Below are positions 8,466 to 15,115 of a DNA stretch of 64,000 bases, in pieces. The notes beneath the pieces were generated by a model, which ran no database searches, had not been told where the DNA came from, and saw only the letters and a list, made by a program, of their open reading frames with translations. The DNA comes from Vulcanimicrobium sp035943995. Lineage in GTDB: Bacteria; Vulcanimicrobiota; Vulcanimicrobiia; Vulcanimicrobiales; Vulcanimicrobiaceae. The translations under genes and the position numbers were made by a program. Numbering within the stretch: position 1 is the first letter of the stretch; each line of letters opens with the position of its first letter. The DNA is taken from the NCBI GenBank assembly GCA_035943995.1, contig DASZBS010000110.1, positions 1-64,000 on the forward strand, in the 5' to 3' direction.

Positions 8466-8866
8466 TTCGTTTCCTCCGGATAAAAGTGTGCGATCGACGC
8501 ATCGGCGATCGTACGAACTTCGGTGTGGGTGATGCCGAGCGCGCGGGCCTGGCGGACGGCGTCGTCGACGCCGCGCGTCGCAACGTCGGTGGCGACGCGG
8601 CGCGCATCGCCGAGCGCGCCGTTTTGGCTGACGAACGAGCCGCGGCCCGGAGCGGTCGCGATCACGCCCTCACGCTCGAGCTCGCGGTAGACGCGGGCCA
8701 CGGTGTTGGCGTTGAGCTTGAGGTCGAGCGCAAGCCCTTTCACGGTGGGGAGCCGCTCGCCGGGAGCGAGCGCCCCGACCGCGATGGCGCGCTTGATCTG
8801 TTCGGTGAGCTGCAGGTAGAGCGGGGCGCCACCGTGCGGATCGACCTGAAAGAAGGCGGGCGGCAC
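8462..8866 (-). CDS. GntR family transcriptional regulator (YtrA subfamily)
   Basis: A 134-residue regulator beginning at GTG 8866. The N-terminal winged helix reads PLYLQLTEQIKRAI, then LPTVKGLALDLKLNANTVARVYRELE, and GRGSFV, which is the usual GntR DNA-binding domain. The short C-terminal tail of about 55 residues, without a large effector domain, is typical of the YtrA subfamily. YtrA-type repressors usually control the ABC exporter genes next to them and respond to cell-wall-acting antibiotics or peptides. It is the second gene of the operon and lies 5 bp after the stop of a 41-codon frame. There is no good ribosome site of its own, so translational coupling to that frame is likely. Confidence 0.9.
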   Translation of the reverse strand: MPPAFFQVDPHGGAPLYLQLTEQIKRAIAVGALAPGERLPTVKGLALDLKLNANTVARVYRELEREGVIATAPGRGSFVSQNGALGDARRVATDVATRGVDDAVRQARALGITHTEVRTIADASIAHFYPEETK

Positions 8867-8871
8867 GGGAG

Positions 8872-8997
8872 TTAGATTCTGACGCCCCAGCCGCCGAAGA
8901 TGCTGGAATCTCGCGGCGTGCGGATCAGCGTGGGGCCAACGACGGGCTGGGCGGGCTGCGGGCGGCGGATCGGGCGGACGGTCGTCGTGTTGAACAT
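8872..8997 (-). CDS. putative 41-aa peptide leading the GntR-ABC operon
   Basis: An ATG at 8997 opens a 41-codon frame ending in TAA five bases before the GntR start. The product starts MFNTTTVRPIRRPQ, is rich in Pro, Arg and Thr, has no Cys, and ends in IFGGWGVRI, an aromatic, glycine-rich tail. GAGAGG lies about 12 nt upstream of the ATG, a weak ribosome site. The position between the proposed promoter and the repressor gene makes translation plausible. It could be a leader peptide that couples translation, or the substrate of the exporter. It could equally be non-functional; no family was recognised. Confidence 0.42.
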   Translation of the reverse strand: MFNTTTVRPIRRPQPAQPVVGPTLIRTPRDSSIFGGWGVRI

Positions 8998-9039
8998 TGT
9001 AGTGGCTGCCTCTCAGGGGCTGCTGGACTTGTGCGGGTT

Positions 9040-9095
9040 GTACCAGTTGTCTTAGTACGCTTACACTTGTACCACCTGTACTAGTACGTTGTCAA
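9040..9095 (-). promoter_or_regulatory. promoter and GTAC operator cluster for the GntR-ABC operon
   Basis: On the minus strand TTGACA (9095-9090) is followed after 18 bp by TACAAG (9071-9066), a plausible sigma-70 promoter reading into the GntR operon. Five GTAC tetramers occur in 48 bp (9040, 9055, 9069, 9078, 9084), and the last two form the perfect palindrome GTACTAGTAC inside the promoter spacer. YtrA-type GntR repressors bind inverted repeats in such positions, so autoregulation is likely. Confidence 0.55.
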
Positions 9096-9286
9096 CAACC
9101 TGGGAAAAAATTCGCGGCCATGGGGCGGGTATAGGGTCGATGGGTAGAGTAAGCGTCTCGGCAAACCGTCCGCACAGACGATGGTGTTTAGCCGGTGGAA
9201 CTGGCAACCGGCACCCCACTGCACCATCAGCCCTTCGTACGATGACAATCTATTGAGCGGTCCCGCATCCGGGGGAGGCAGAGCGA

Positions 9287-10339
9287 ATGGGCGATATACC
9301 CGCGCCAGACAATTACGTGGCGAGGCTAGATTCTGAGTCCTTCGATATCATTGCGGCAAGGCTTCGTGAAGTCGTGTGGAGGGATTCGCAACTGCCACGC
9401 TTTATTCGCGAAGCGAGCGGACGGATCGTATCCACCACCGCGGCGGGTGTCACCGACGGTGAACCAGAGAACTACGCACCCGCGCTAAAGGCTACATACA
9501 TCGCGGCTCAGGCCCTACTATTCAACATTCAAAACTTTGAGCCGCCATCACCGCTCTCGCGCACTCTCGACGTTTCAGCTGGATTCGTTTTCGCTCCGGA
9601 AGCGGGCTCTTCAGCCTTCTCATATGGGCCATGGTGTTTCGGCGTCGTTATACATTGCGACGCTGCGGAAGGCGCGATAACGGGACCGATTAACTTTGGA
9701 ACCACCGCGGCTTTCGGCAGCGTATTTCCTGTATTTCTTATCAATGCGCCCGTAGAACAGCACGTTCTCCCCGCGATAACTTGGCCCGCTTCAGGTTCGT
9801 GCTCGCTGTGGGTAACGCCGCGGGGCACACGCAGATGGGGCGAGGGGCTCCTGACCGCGCGCCATGTCGTGGAAAAGAATTTCGACGCGGTCGATGTTAC
9901 ACCCGTTGGCGGGTCAGCGGTGACCACAAGCACTGTGGAATATACCGCATGCACTATTGACGCCGCGGTCGTGGACGCAAGCGGGGTAGGCTGGCCGACG
10001 GGCGTCTCGCCGGTTACCATTGTCGGGTCCGTTGCTTCGCCAGTGGCATGTGGCGCCACGATACAACTTGAAGGAAAAAACACGACGGCTACGGGCTCGA
10101 TTCTGCGCATTCATCAAGACGTGCTGTTCGTCGGCACTCTGTTCGGACAGCGCATCATAACCGACGTCCACGGCGTCCCGGGCGACAGTGGTGGCGTCAT
10201 CCGCGTGCTGCCATCACGCGAGCCGTGTGGTGCGTATCTTGGGAGCTTCTTCAGCGCAGGGGAGGGAACGCCGAAGCACGGGATCGCACAGAGTTTGTAT
10301 CAAGCCATCGAATACTTCGAGTTGAACGCCTTTCAGTAG
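9287..10339 (+). CDS. trypsin-like serine protease domain protein
   Basis: A 350-residue protein with a chymotrypsin-fold protease in its C-terminal half. The catalytic triad can be placed: His193 in LLTARHVV, Asp225 in CTIDAAVVD and Ser301 in GVPGDSGG. The N-terminal 150 residues are a separate unknown domain. There is no signal peptide, so it is predicted to act in the cytoplasm, unlike secreted trypsins. A strong GGGGAGG ribosome site precedes the ATG. The next gene, 12 bp downstream, is a small Pepco/Trypco-like protein. Cytoplasmic trypsin-like domains with such partners have been described by comparative genomics as parts of biological conflict systems. GC content is visibly lower than in the flanking core genes, which suggests horizontal transfer. 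Confidence 0.82.
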   Translation: MGDIPAPDNYVARLDSESFDIIAARLREVVWRDSQLPRFIREASGRIVSTTAAGVTDGEPENYAPALKATYIAAQALLFNIQNFEPPSPLSRTLDVSAGFVFAPEAGSSAFSYGPWCFGVVIHCDAAEGAITGPINFGTTAAFGSVFPVFLINAPVEQHVLPAITWPASGSCSLWVTPRGTRRWGEGLLTARHVVEKNFDAVDVTPVGGSAVTTSTVEYTACTIDAAVVDASGVGWPTGVSPVTIVGSVASPVACGATIQLEGKNTTATGSILRIHQDVLFVGTLFGQRIITDVHGVPGDSGGVIRVLPSREPCGAYLGSFFSAGEGTPKHGIAQSLYQAIEYFELNAFQ

Positions 10340-10351
10340 GAGCAACACCAA

Positions 10352-10711
10352 ATGAGCAACGAGGACCGCAATGATGATGTTGTTTTTCTCGCTCCGGAGT
10401 CCATCGGCACCGCAACTGTGGCGCCGACCGTAGGGAAGTACGGTGAAGAGCAGCAAGCCGGCCCGGTCGAAACGGTCCGGAGGTGGTTACGACTCAAACC
10501 GGTAACCGTGACCCGCGACAAGCTGCAGCAGGAGCTCAGCAAAGTTCGTGGACACATTGGGCTCATTTTGACCGACTTGGGCCCAGACGGCGAACATGGT
10601 TTTAACCTAGAGGAAGTCACCGTCGGCATCACGGTCAGCGCAGACGGTCACTTCGGGATCGCGACAGTCGGCGCCGAAACCACGCTAGAGCTGACCTTTA
10701 AGCGCAAGTAG
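10352..10711 (+). CDS. Pepco/Trypco-like peptidase-co-occurring domain protein
   Basis: A 119-residue protein beginning 12 bp after the protease gene, with GGAG about 9 nt before its ATG. After a disordered acidic N-terminus it has a helix (DKLQQELSKVRGHIGLILTDL) and a beta-rich tail (LEEVTVGITVSADGHFGIA, then TTLELTFKRK). A short helix followed by two or three strands ending in basic residues resembles the peptidase/trypsin co-occurring domains (Pepco, Trypco) found beside trypsin-like proteins. I assign the family by pattern and context only. It may regulate, or be cleaved by, the protease. Confidence 0.6.
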   Translation: MSNEDRNDDVVFLAPESIGTATVAPTVGKYGEEQQAGPVETVRRWLRLKPVTVTRDKLQQELSKVRGHIGLILTDLGPDGEHGFNLEEVTVGITVSADGHFGIATVGAETTLELTFKRK

Positions 10712-10784
10712 TTTCAGCTACCATTCCCGCGTCGCGCTAGGCATCCGAGCCTGGGCGGCGGTGCGTTACTGCGCCGAGCCGCGG

Positions 10785-10887
10785 TCAGGTCGAGATGAGC
10801 GCCCCTCGCGCGAGCACGGTTTCGATCGGGGTGGCCGGGTCGATGCGCACCTCGTTTCCGCGCATGAACATCGCAACGTAGCCGACG
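10785..10887 (-). pseudogene. 3'-end remnant of a paralogue of the 15112-15753 gene
   Basis: About 98 bp here match the 3' end of the gene at 15112-15753 in the same orientation, with roughly nine mismatches. The fragment still encodes VGYVAMFMRGNEVRIDPA and then TPIETVLARGALIST before a TGA. The intact gene has nearly the same residues. Similarity stops abruptly at about 10887, just before the end of the next gene, and no start is available. This is a truncated gene copy. Confidence 0.75.
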
Positions 10888-10900
10888 TTTGCGTAAGCGC

Positions 10901-12610
10901 TCACTCGCGAAGGCCCCACTCTTTGAGCATCGGCATCATGACGTCGTCGAAAAAGGCGTCATAGGCGGATGGTACTATCCGCTTTGGCGCGGGCTTTATG
11001 TCCGTATAGTGATCGATGAAGGTTTGCAGCCGGCATGTGCGCGCAAAGCGGTCCGCATGCTGAGATTTTGCTTCTAGTATCTCGCCGAGCGGAAGAGCAT
11101 GGTAGTGTTCCGCGGCGAGAATCTCGAGCTCATCGATGTCGATCACATGAAGCCCGCGGCACTCCGGTAGGCCGCCGTCATTGCGTAGGGCATCTTCGGC
11201 GATCGCGTTCACGCCGTAAAGACCCGGAAGGCGTTGTCCCGCGACAATGATGGCGTAGACACCATTAAGTTCCTCATGCCTGCATGGGAAACCAAAACGA
11301 CCGGCTCGGAGATCCCTGATCGTGCGTGAAATCTGTCGCCCGTTCGCGACGATGATGCGCCGAATGTCCCCGGTCAAGGATTCACGGTTGCGATCGATCA
11401 GCGTCGTCTTAAAGTTTAACCGAGTCTTTGCAGCTTCGACCACGACCAGTCGCCGTGCTTCGTCAAGCACTAAGAAGTCCGACGTTCGTGACTCGCCCTT
11501 CCCTGAAGCGTAGCTGCGCTCGCGCGACATCGTACTAACTTCAGGGTCGACGATTCGCTCCAGCAGCGTGTCGACGTAGTCCTCGAAAAACCGGCCATAC
11601 ATAGCAGAGAATCGTTTTGAGTTTGACTCTTCGCCATGGCTCTTATAGGCATCGAACAGTGCGAAATAGAAACCCGCAGCGAGTAAGTTATCGAGGGTCG
11701 CCGGAAGCGGGCAAACGACGCGGTCGCCGTCAATACTAATGAGCGGATGTCGGAGAAATGGTACAAGCGATGCGGACGAGTAATCATGCTCGCACGCTAC
11801 CAATTCATCGCGAACGGCACTGAGCGGGCTTATGAACTGCGCGATCCAACGACGTAGCGGCTGCGGATCTGCGAGCGAGCGCTCTAGATCGCTGATTCGA
11901 ATCACGGAAGAGGTCCGCTTCGAGAAGCGGCGTGTTGCATTCACCAGATAAAGTACGAAGAAGGCCGTGCCAACAATGTACTCATCCACAGTCATGTGCA
12001 GCAGCCGGACGAAATCGCCTCGCACATCGATCCAGTTGTCGACGCTTTTCCCATCCGCTTCGTCGGCCCACCGTAGAAATGTGAACGGGCGAGCGAGCAA
12101 TGATGTGGTATCGCCTGCGGGAATGATCGCTCCGCGCAGTTCGATGTCGACCAGATCCTCATCAGAAATATCAGGTTTGATAAGCCCCTGGTGACTTCCG
12201 AACAGCTCATTCACGACAAGCATTAGCTTGACCAGTGTCTCGACAAAGTTGTCGTCACCCGGAGGCCCGTCAGTCGCGTGCAGAAGTACGAGCCGCAGCA
12301 GCATCGCGATTCCCTGCTCGTGTATGAGAACGCCGCCCTCGTCGACCAACTCTTCGACGCGCACGAACCATGGTGTCGTGCTTCTCGGTCCAACCAGCGC
12401 TAGCCGAAACCGCTGCTCGGGCGGAGTCCGGCTGTCCGAATTGTCATAGTGCATCGCACTGAGCTGCCCGAGACACGTAATCGCAGCAGCACGCGGTAGC
12501 TTAGCCGCGAGTCTTTCCGCACACGCCTCCAAGCCGTTCTGCGACCTAAAGACTTTGCTATGCGGGATTAGCACCAGCCTTGCGCTGGGCGGAATGTCAG
12601 ACCGCATCAA
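10901..12610 (-). CDS. putative PD-(D/E)XK-like nuclease-domain protein, 569 aa
   Basis: A large protein without membrane segments and not matched to a named family. The C-terminal half contains MYGRFFEDYVDTLLERI followed by SRTSDFLVLDEARRLVVVEAAKTRL. The order helix, Asp-strand, then Glu with a nearby Lys is reminiscent of a PD-(D/E)XK nuclease core, although the spacing Glu-Ala-Ala-Lys differs from the usual ExK. AAAGGAGGT lies 8 nt upstream of TTG 12610, so TTG is preferred over ATG 12607. GC and codon use are lower and more mixed than in the core genome. Standing alone, minus strand, divergent from the HTH cluster, it may be a defence or mobile-element accessory gene. Confidence 0.6.
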   Translation of the reverse strand: MMRSDIPPSARLVLIPHSKVFRSQNGLEACAERLAAKLPRAAAITCLGQLSAMHYDNSDSRTPPEQRFRLALVGPRSTTPWFVRVEELVDEGGVLIHEQGIAMLLRLVLLHATDGPPGDDNFVETLVKLMLVVNELFGSHQGLIKPDISDEDLVDIELRGAIIPAGDTTSLLARPFTFLRWADEADGKSVDNWIDVRGDFVRLLHMTVDEYIVGTAFFVLYLVNATRRFSKRTSSVIRISDLERSLADPQPLRRWIAQFISPLSAVRDELVACEHDYSSASLVPFLRHPLISIDGDRVVCPLPATLDNLLAAGFYFALFDAYKSHGEESNSKRFSAMYGRFFEDYVDTLLERIVDPEVSTMSRERSYASGKGESRTSDFLVLDEARRLVVVEAAKTRLNFKTTLIDRNRESLTGDIRRIIVANGRQISRTIRDLRAGRFGFPCRHEELNGVYAIIVAGQRLPGLYGVNAIAEDALRNDGGLPECRGLHVIDIDELEILAAEHYHALPLGEILEAKSQHADRFARTCRLQTFIDHYTDIKPAPKRIVPSAYDAFFDDVMMPMLKEWGLRE

Positions 12611-12747
12611 CTATAGGGACCTCCTTTGCGATACCGGTGGATGCGCCCACAATGCTGATCCTCTTTTTTCGTTGGTGGAGTCGCTTTTTCAGTGAAAGGG
12701 CACGCATCGTCAGGCACGTCGCTTAGGAAAATCTACATCACTTTCAC

Positions 12748-12776
12748 TTGCTCGACGCGCTGGCACCTGCTATAAT
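12748..12776 (+). promoter_or_regulatory. sigma-70 promoter for the mini-HTH cluster
   Basis: TTGCTC (12748-12753) and a perfect TATAAT (12771-12776) are separated by exactly 17 bp. The promoter reads right, towards the two small helix-turn-helix genes, and lies about 90 bp before the first start codon. In this GC-rich context a consensus -10 stands out. Confidence 0.7.
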
Positions 12777-12808
12777 CTTGCTACGCGCAAACGCGCCAAC
12801 AATATAGC

Positions 12809-12841
12809 GACTCGGCCGGTGCTAGTAACACCGACCGAGTC
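12809..12841 (+). promoter_or_regulatory. 13-bp hairpin in the 5' leader of the HTH cluster
   Basis: GACTCGGCCGGTG (12809-12821) pairs with CACCGACCGAGTC (12829-12841) around a 7-nt loop, with one mismatch. It starts about 25 bp after the expected transcription start and ends before the first gene. No T-tract follows, so it is more likely an operator or leader structure than a terminator. A six-codon frame (ATG 12851) ends on the first gene's ATG. Confidence 0.5.
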
Positions 12842-12867
12842 CGTCACCCGATGGGATCAGCCACCGA

Positions 12868-13164
12868 ATGACAAACTCACGATTCGACGCGCTCGCGTCG
12901 AAAACCCGGTCGCGCCGCGAACAGCAGCGTCACACCAACCGCGGCAGCGTCGCCTTCCATATCGTCCGTGTTATCTGGCTTACCGCACTATTCGCCCGTC
13001 GTGAGTCGGTGACCATCGCGGACTACCAACGCCGATTCGGCGTCTCGCTGCGATCGTTTCGCCGCGATGTCGCATTGCTGCGCCAAGCTGGCTTCTACCT
13101 CGAGACGAACGCGGTCGGCAATTACCGCATGGTCTGCTTCGACGTTGATTCCGATGCGCCGTAG
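12868..13164 (+). CDS. small helix-turn-helix protein, copy 1 (98 aa)
   Basis: A 98-residue protein with an Arg-rich N-terminus and one HTH: VRVIWLTALFARRESVTIADYQRRFGVSLRSFRRDVALLRQAG. The pattern DYQRRFGVSLRSFRRDVALL resembles the DeoR/WYL-type winged helix in which a recognition helix follows the conserved RRD. No WYL or sugar-binding domain follows, so it is a DNA-binding domain alone. The next gene is a shorter paralogue that starts inside its last codons. The pair is transcribed from a consensus promoter and divergently from the 569-residue gene. A role as a local regulator is inferred. Confidence 0.68.
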   Translation: MTNSRFDALASKTRSRREQQRHTNRGSVAFHIVRVIWLTALFARRESVTIADYQRRFGVSLRSFRRDVALLRQAGFYLETNAVGNYRMVCFDVDSDAP

Positions 13165-13360
13165 CACCTACGTCGACGCACCACGGGAGGTTCGCCTGAT
13201 CTGGCTCTCCGCGCTTCTCCTTCGGGACGATCACGCATGCTTAGCCGACTACCGCCGGCGGTTCGGTCTCTCCATGTACGCAGTACGCCGCGACGTCAAA
13301 GACGTGACCCGAGTGGGCCGATATTTGGGCGAGTATATCTGCATCCAATGCGTCTGCTGA
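13154..13360 (+). CDS. small helix-turn-helix protein, copy 2 (68 aa)
   Basis: ATG 13154 lies 11 bp before the end of the preceding gene, in another frame. The product repeats the same HTH (VRLIWLSALLLRDDHACLADYRRRFGLSMYAVRRDVKDV) and ends in a Cys-containing tail. Clear similarity to copy 1 (IWL-A, DY-RRFG-S, RRDV) shows tandem duplication. The product is shorter and lacks the basic N-terminal tail, so it may dimerise with or modulate copy 1. That is inference. Confidence 0.6.
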   Translation: MRRSTYVDAPREVRLIWLSALLLRDDHACLADYRRRFGLSMYAVRRDVKDVTRVGRYLGEYICIQCVC

Positions 13361-13390
13361 TCTACCTGTTCATCACGGAGCACCTGTAGC

Positions 13391-13708
13391 ATGAACGTCG
13401 TACCATTCAAGGCTCCGGCGAAGTTCGCTCGATTCGGCATCGATTGGACGCGACAGGCCAGAACCGAATCCGAGCGATCGCTGCGCGAGGCATTTCTCAC
13501 CTACGAGGCCTCGTGCGGTCCGAACGGACTGGTGTCCATCCTCCTGTTGGCCGTCGTGTCACGTCGCCAAGGAGCAGTCGCCGACGATCTTCATGCTGCC
13601 GCCGACCACGCCGAAATCCTGTTGGGGATGAAGCTGCAGAAGCACCAAGGCGATGCACTGGAGGCAGTTCACGACTATCTCACGCACGGCGGCGCGATAT
13701 GGTCATGA
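13391..13708 (+). CDS. hypothetical protein, 105 aa
   Basis: Begins at ATG 13391 with GGAG about 9 nt upstream, 30 bp after the second HTH gene, so it is probably in the same transcript. It looks fully helical: the sequence starts MNVVPFKAPAKFARFGIDWT and has no Cys cluster or known motif apart from a long amphipathic C-terminal helix (KLQKHQGDALEAVHDYL). A strong terminator follows within 40 bp. Unknown function; the context suggests an accessory or phage-derived gene. Confidence 0.6.
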   Translation: MNVVPFKAPAKFARFGIDWTRQARTESERSLREAFLTYEASCGPNGLVSILLLAVVSRRQGAVADDLHAAADHAEILLGMKLQKHQGDALEAVHDYLTHGGAIWS

Positions 13709-13741
13709 TCAGTTTGAGATGGCGAGAAGCGAAAGCAGGAG

Positions 13742-13770
13742 GCCCGCCGAAGCACTCGGCGGGCTCTTCT
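13742..13770 (+). terminator. Rho-independent terminator after the HTH cluster
   Basis: GCCCGCCGA (13742-13750) and TCGGCGGGC (13756-13764) form a perfect 9-bp stem with a 5-nt loop, followed by TCTTCT. It lies 33 bp after the 105-aa gene and before the lipoprotein gene. Confidence 0.75.
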
Positions 13771-13794
13771 GGCATCTACGGTGTGGAGGTTTTC

Positions 13795-14763
13795 GTGAAA
13801 GCTCGGTTTTTCGCCGCCGCTGTTTCGGCGCTGCTCCTCGTGGCCTGCTCGGGCGGCGGTCAGACGCTCGTCCCTTCCAATGACAGCGCCACGCAAGCGC
13901 AGTCGGAACTTCGTGAATTCACGTCGCTCTCGGCGTTCACGGCGCAGAACAACGTCACGGGCGAGACGGTCCATGTGGTCCCGACGCGCGATGTCATCGA
14001 TGCGCTGCGCGCGTCGCAAGCCGGCCAGCGCGCGCTGCAGTCCAGCGGCGCGCTGGTCTACCACGGCGGCCCGGTGCAGACCGACCCGAAGATCTATGTC
14101 GTCTTCTGGGGCGCTGCGTGGAACGGCACCGGCGATCCCGATGGCGTCGCCGCGCGCCTCAAGGGGTTCCTGCGCATCATCGGCGGCAGCGGGTGGCTCA
14201 ACACGGTGACGCAGTACACGCAGAGCGACGGCAAGCACGTCGGCAACCAGCCGGGCAGCTTCGTCGGCTCGTACGTCGACACCACGAGCGCACCCCCGCC
14301 CAAGCCGACGCAGTCGCAGCTGGCCGCGGAAATCGTCAAGGCCGCCGCGCACTACGGCGACTACACGGTGAACGCCTCGTACATCGTCGCGCTGCCGCAC
14401 GGCATCGTGCCCTCGGGCTTCGGCACGCAGTACTGCGAGTACCACAGCACGACGACCGCCACCGGCCACACGATCGCGTGGACGAACGATCCATATCTGC
14501 CCGACGCGGGCGCGGCGTGCGGCTCGGGCTCCGTCAACAACCCCGGCATCCTCGACGGCGTCTCGGTCGTCGGAGGCAGCGAGCAGGCCGAGACCGAGAC
14601 CGACCCCATCCCGAACAGCGGCTGGTTCGACGCCACCGGCGCCGGCGAGATCGCCGACAAGTGCGCGTGGAGCGGCCTGATCAACAACCCTGCTGCCGGC
14701 GGCTATCCCACCGCGCCGCTCTGGAGCAACGCCACCAACAGCTGCGTCCAAAAGTACCCCTAA
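13795..14763 (+). CDS. EXORDIUM-like secreted lipoprotein
   Basis: GTG 13795 with GGAGGT four bases upstream starts a 322-residue protein. Residues 1-18 (MKARFFAAAVSALLLVAC) form a lipoprotein signal with the lipid-bearing Cys at 18. The core YHGGPVQTDPKIYVVFWGAAW and the later GGSEQAETETDP, GWFDATGAGEIADKC resemble bacterial relatives of plant phosphate-induced/EXORDIUM proteins. Several relatives carry a HE-x-x-E-type segment where this protein has SEQAE, so any metal-dependent activity is doubtful. It is flanked by terminators on both sides, so it forms a single-gene unit. Cell-envelope location is likely; the role is unknown. Confidence 0.72.
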   Translation: MKARFFAAAVSALLLVACSGGGQTLVPSNDSATQAQSELREFTSLSAFTAQNNVTGETVHVVPTRDVIDALRASQAGQRALQSSGALVYHGGPVQTDPKIYVVFWGAAWNGTGDPDGVAARLKGFLRIIGGSGWLNTVTQYTQSDGKHVGNQPGSFVGSYVDTTSAPPPKPTQSQLAAEIVKAAAHYGDYTVNASYIVALPHGIVPSGFGTQYCEYHSTTTATGHTIAWTNDPYLPDAGAACGSGSVNNPGILDGVSVVGGSEQAETETDPIPNSGWFDATGAGEIADKCAWSGLINNPAAGGYPTAPLWSNATNSCVQKYP

Positions 14764-14798
14764 CGCACGCCTGAAGCAGATACGGCCGAAGCATGAGT

Positions 14799-14829
14799 CC
14801 ACCGGAGCGATCCGGCGGGCTTCTTTTCC
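14799..14829 (+). terminator. Rho-independent terminator after the lipoprotein gene
   Basis: CCACCGGA pairs with TCCGGCGG (one mismatch) around a GCGA tetraloop and is followed by CTTCTTTTCC. Located 36 bp after the lipoprotein stop. It shares its right arm and tail with the terminator at 13742. Confidence 0.65.
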
Positions 14830-14914
14830 ATCAGCGATCAGTACGGGAAATCACTGCGGAGCACCGAAGCGCCCCTTCCCAACTCTCCAAGCAATCCGAA
14901 ACTCGAGGCGAACC

Positions 14915-15115
14915 ATGGACGACGATCAGACGACATCGAGCGACAACGACGAAGTCGCGGTGAACGACGCCTCGATAGGCGCGGCAGCCGGCGCGGCAGC
15001 CGGGGCGGCGTTCGGTGCAGAACTCAGCGCGATCGACCTCAGCGGCCCGACGACGAACACGACGACCACCACCACCGCGACCGGGACGACGATTCCGGTC
15101 CCCGACAAACGCTAA
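14915..15115 (+). CDS. low-complexity small protein, 66 aa
   Basis: ATG 14915 has GAGGCG about 5 nt upstream. The product is acidic at the start, followed by GAAAGAAAGAAFGAE and a Thr-rich run, and ends VPDKR. The Gly/Ala repeat could span a membrane as a glycine-zipper helix. Its stop overlaps the stop of the convergent gene at 15112. Support is limited to start context and frame; no family recognised. Confidence 0.4.
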   Translation: MDDDQTTSSDNDEVAVNDASIGAAAGAAAGAAFGAELSAIDLSGPTTNTTTTTTATGTTIPVPDKR

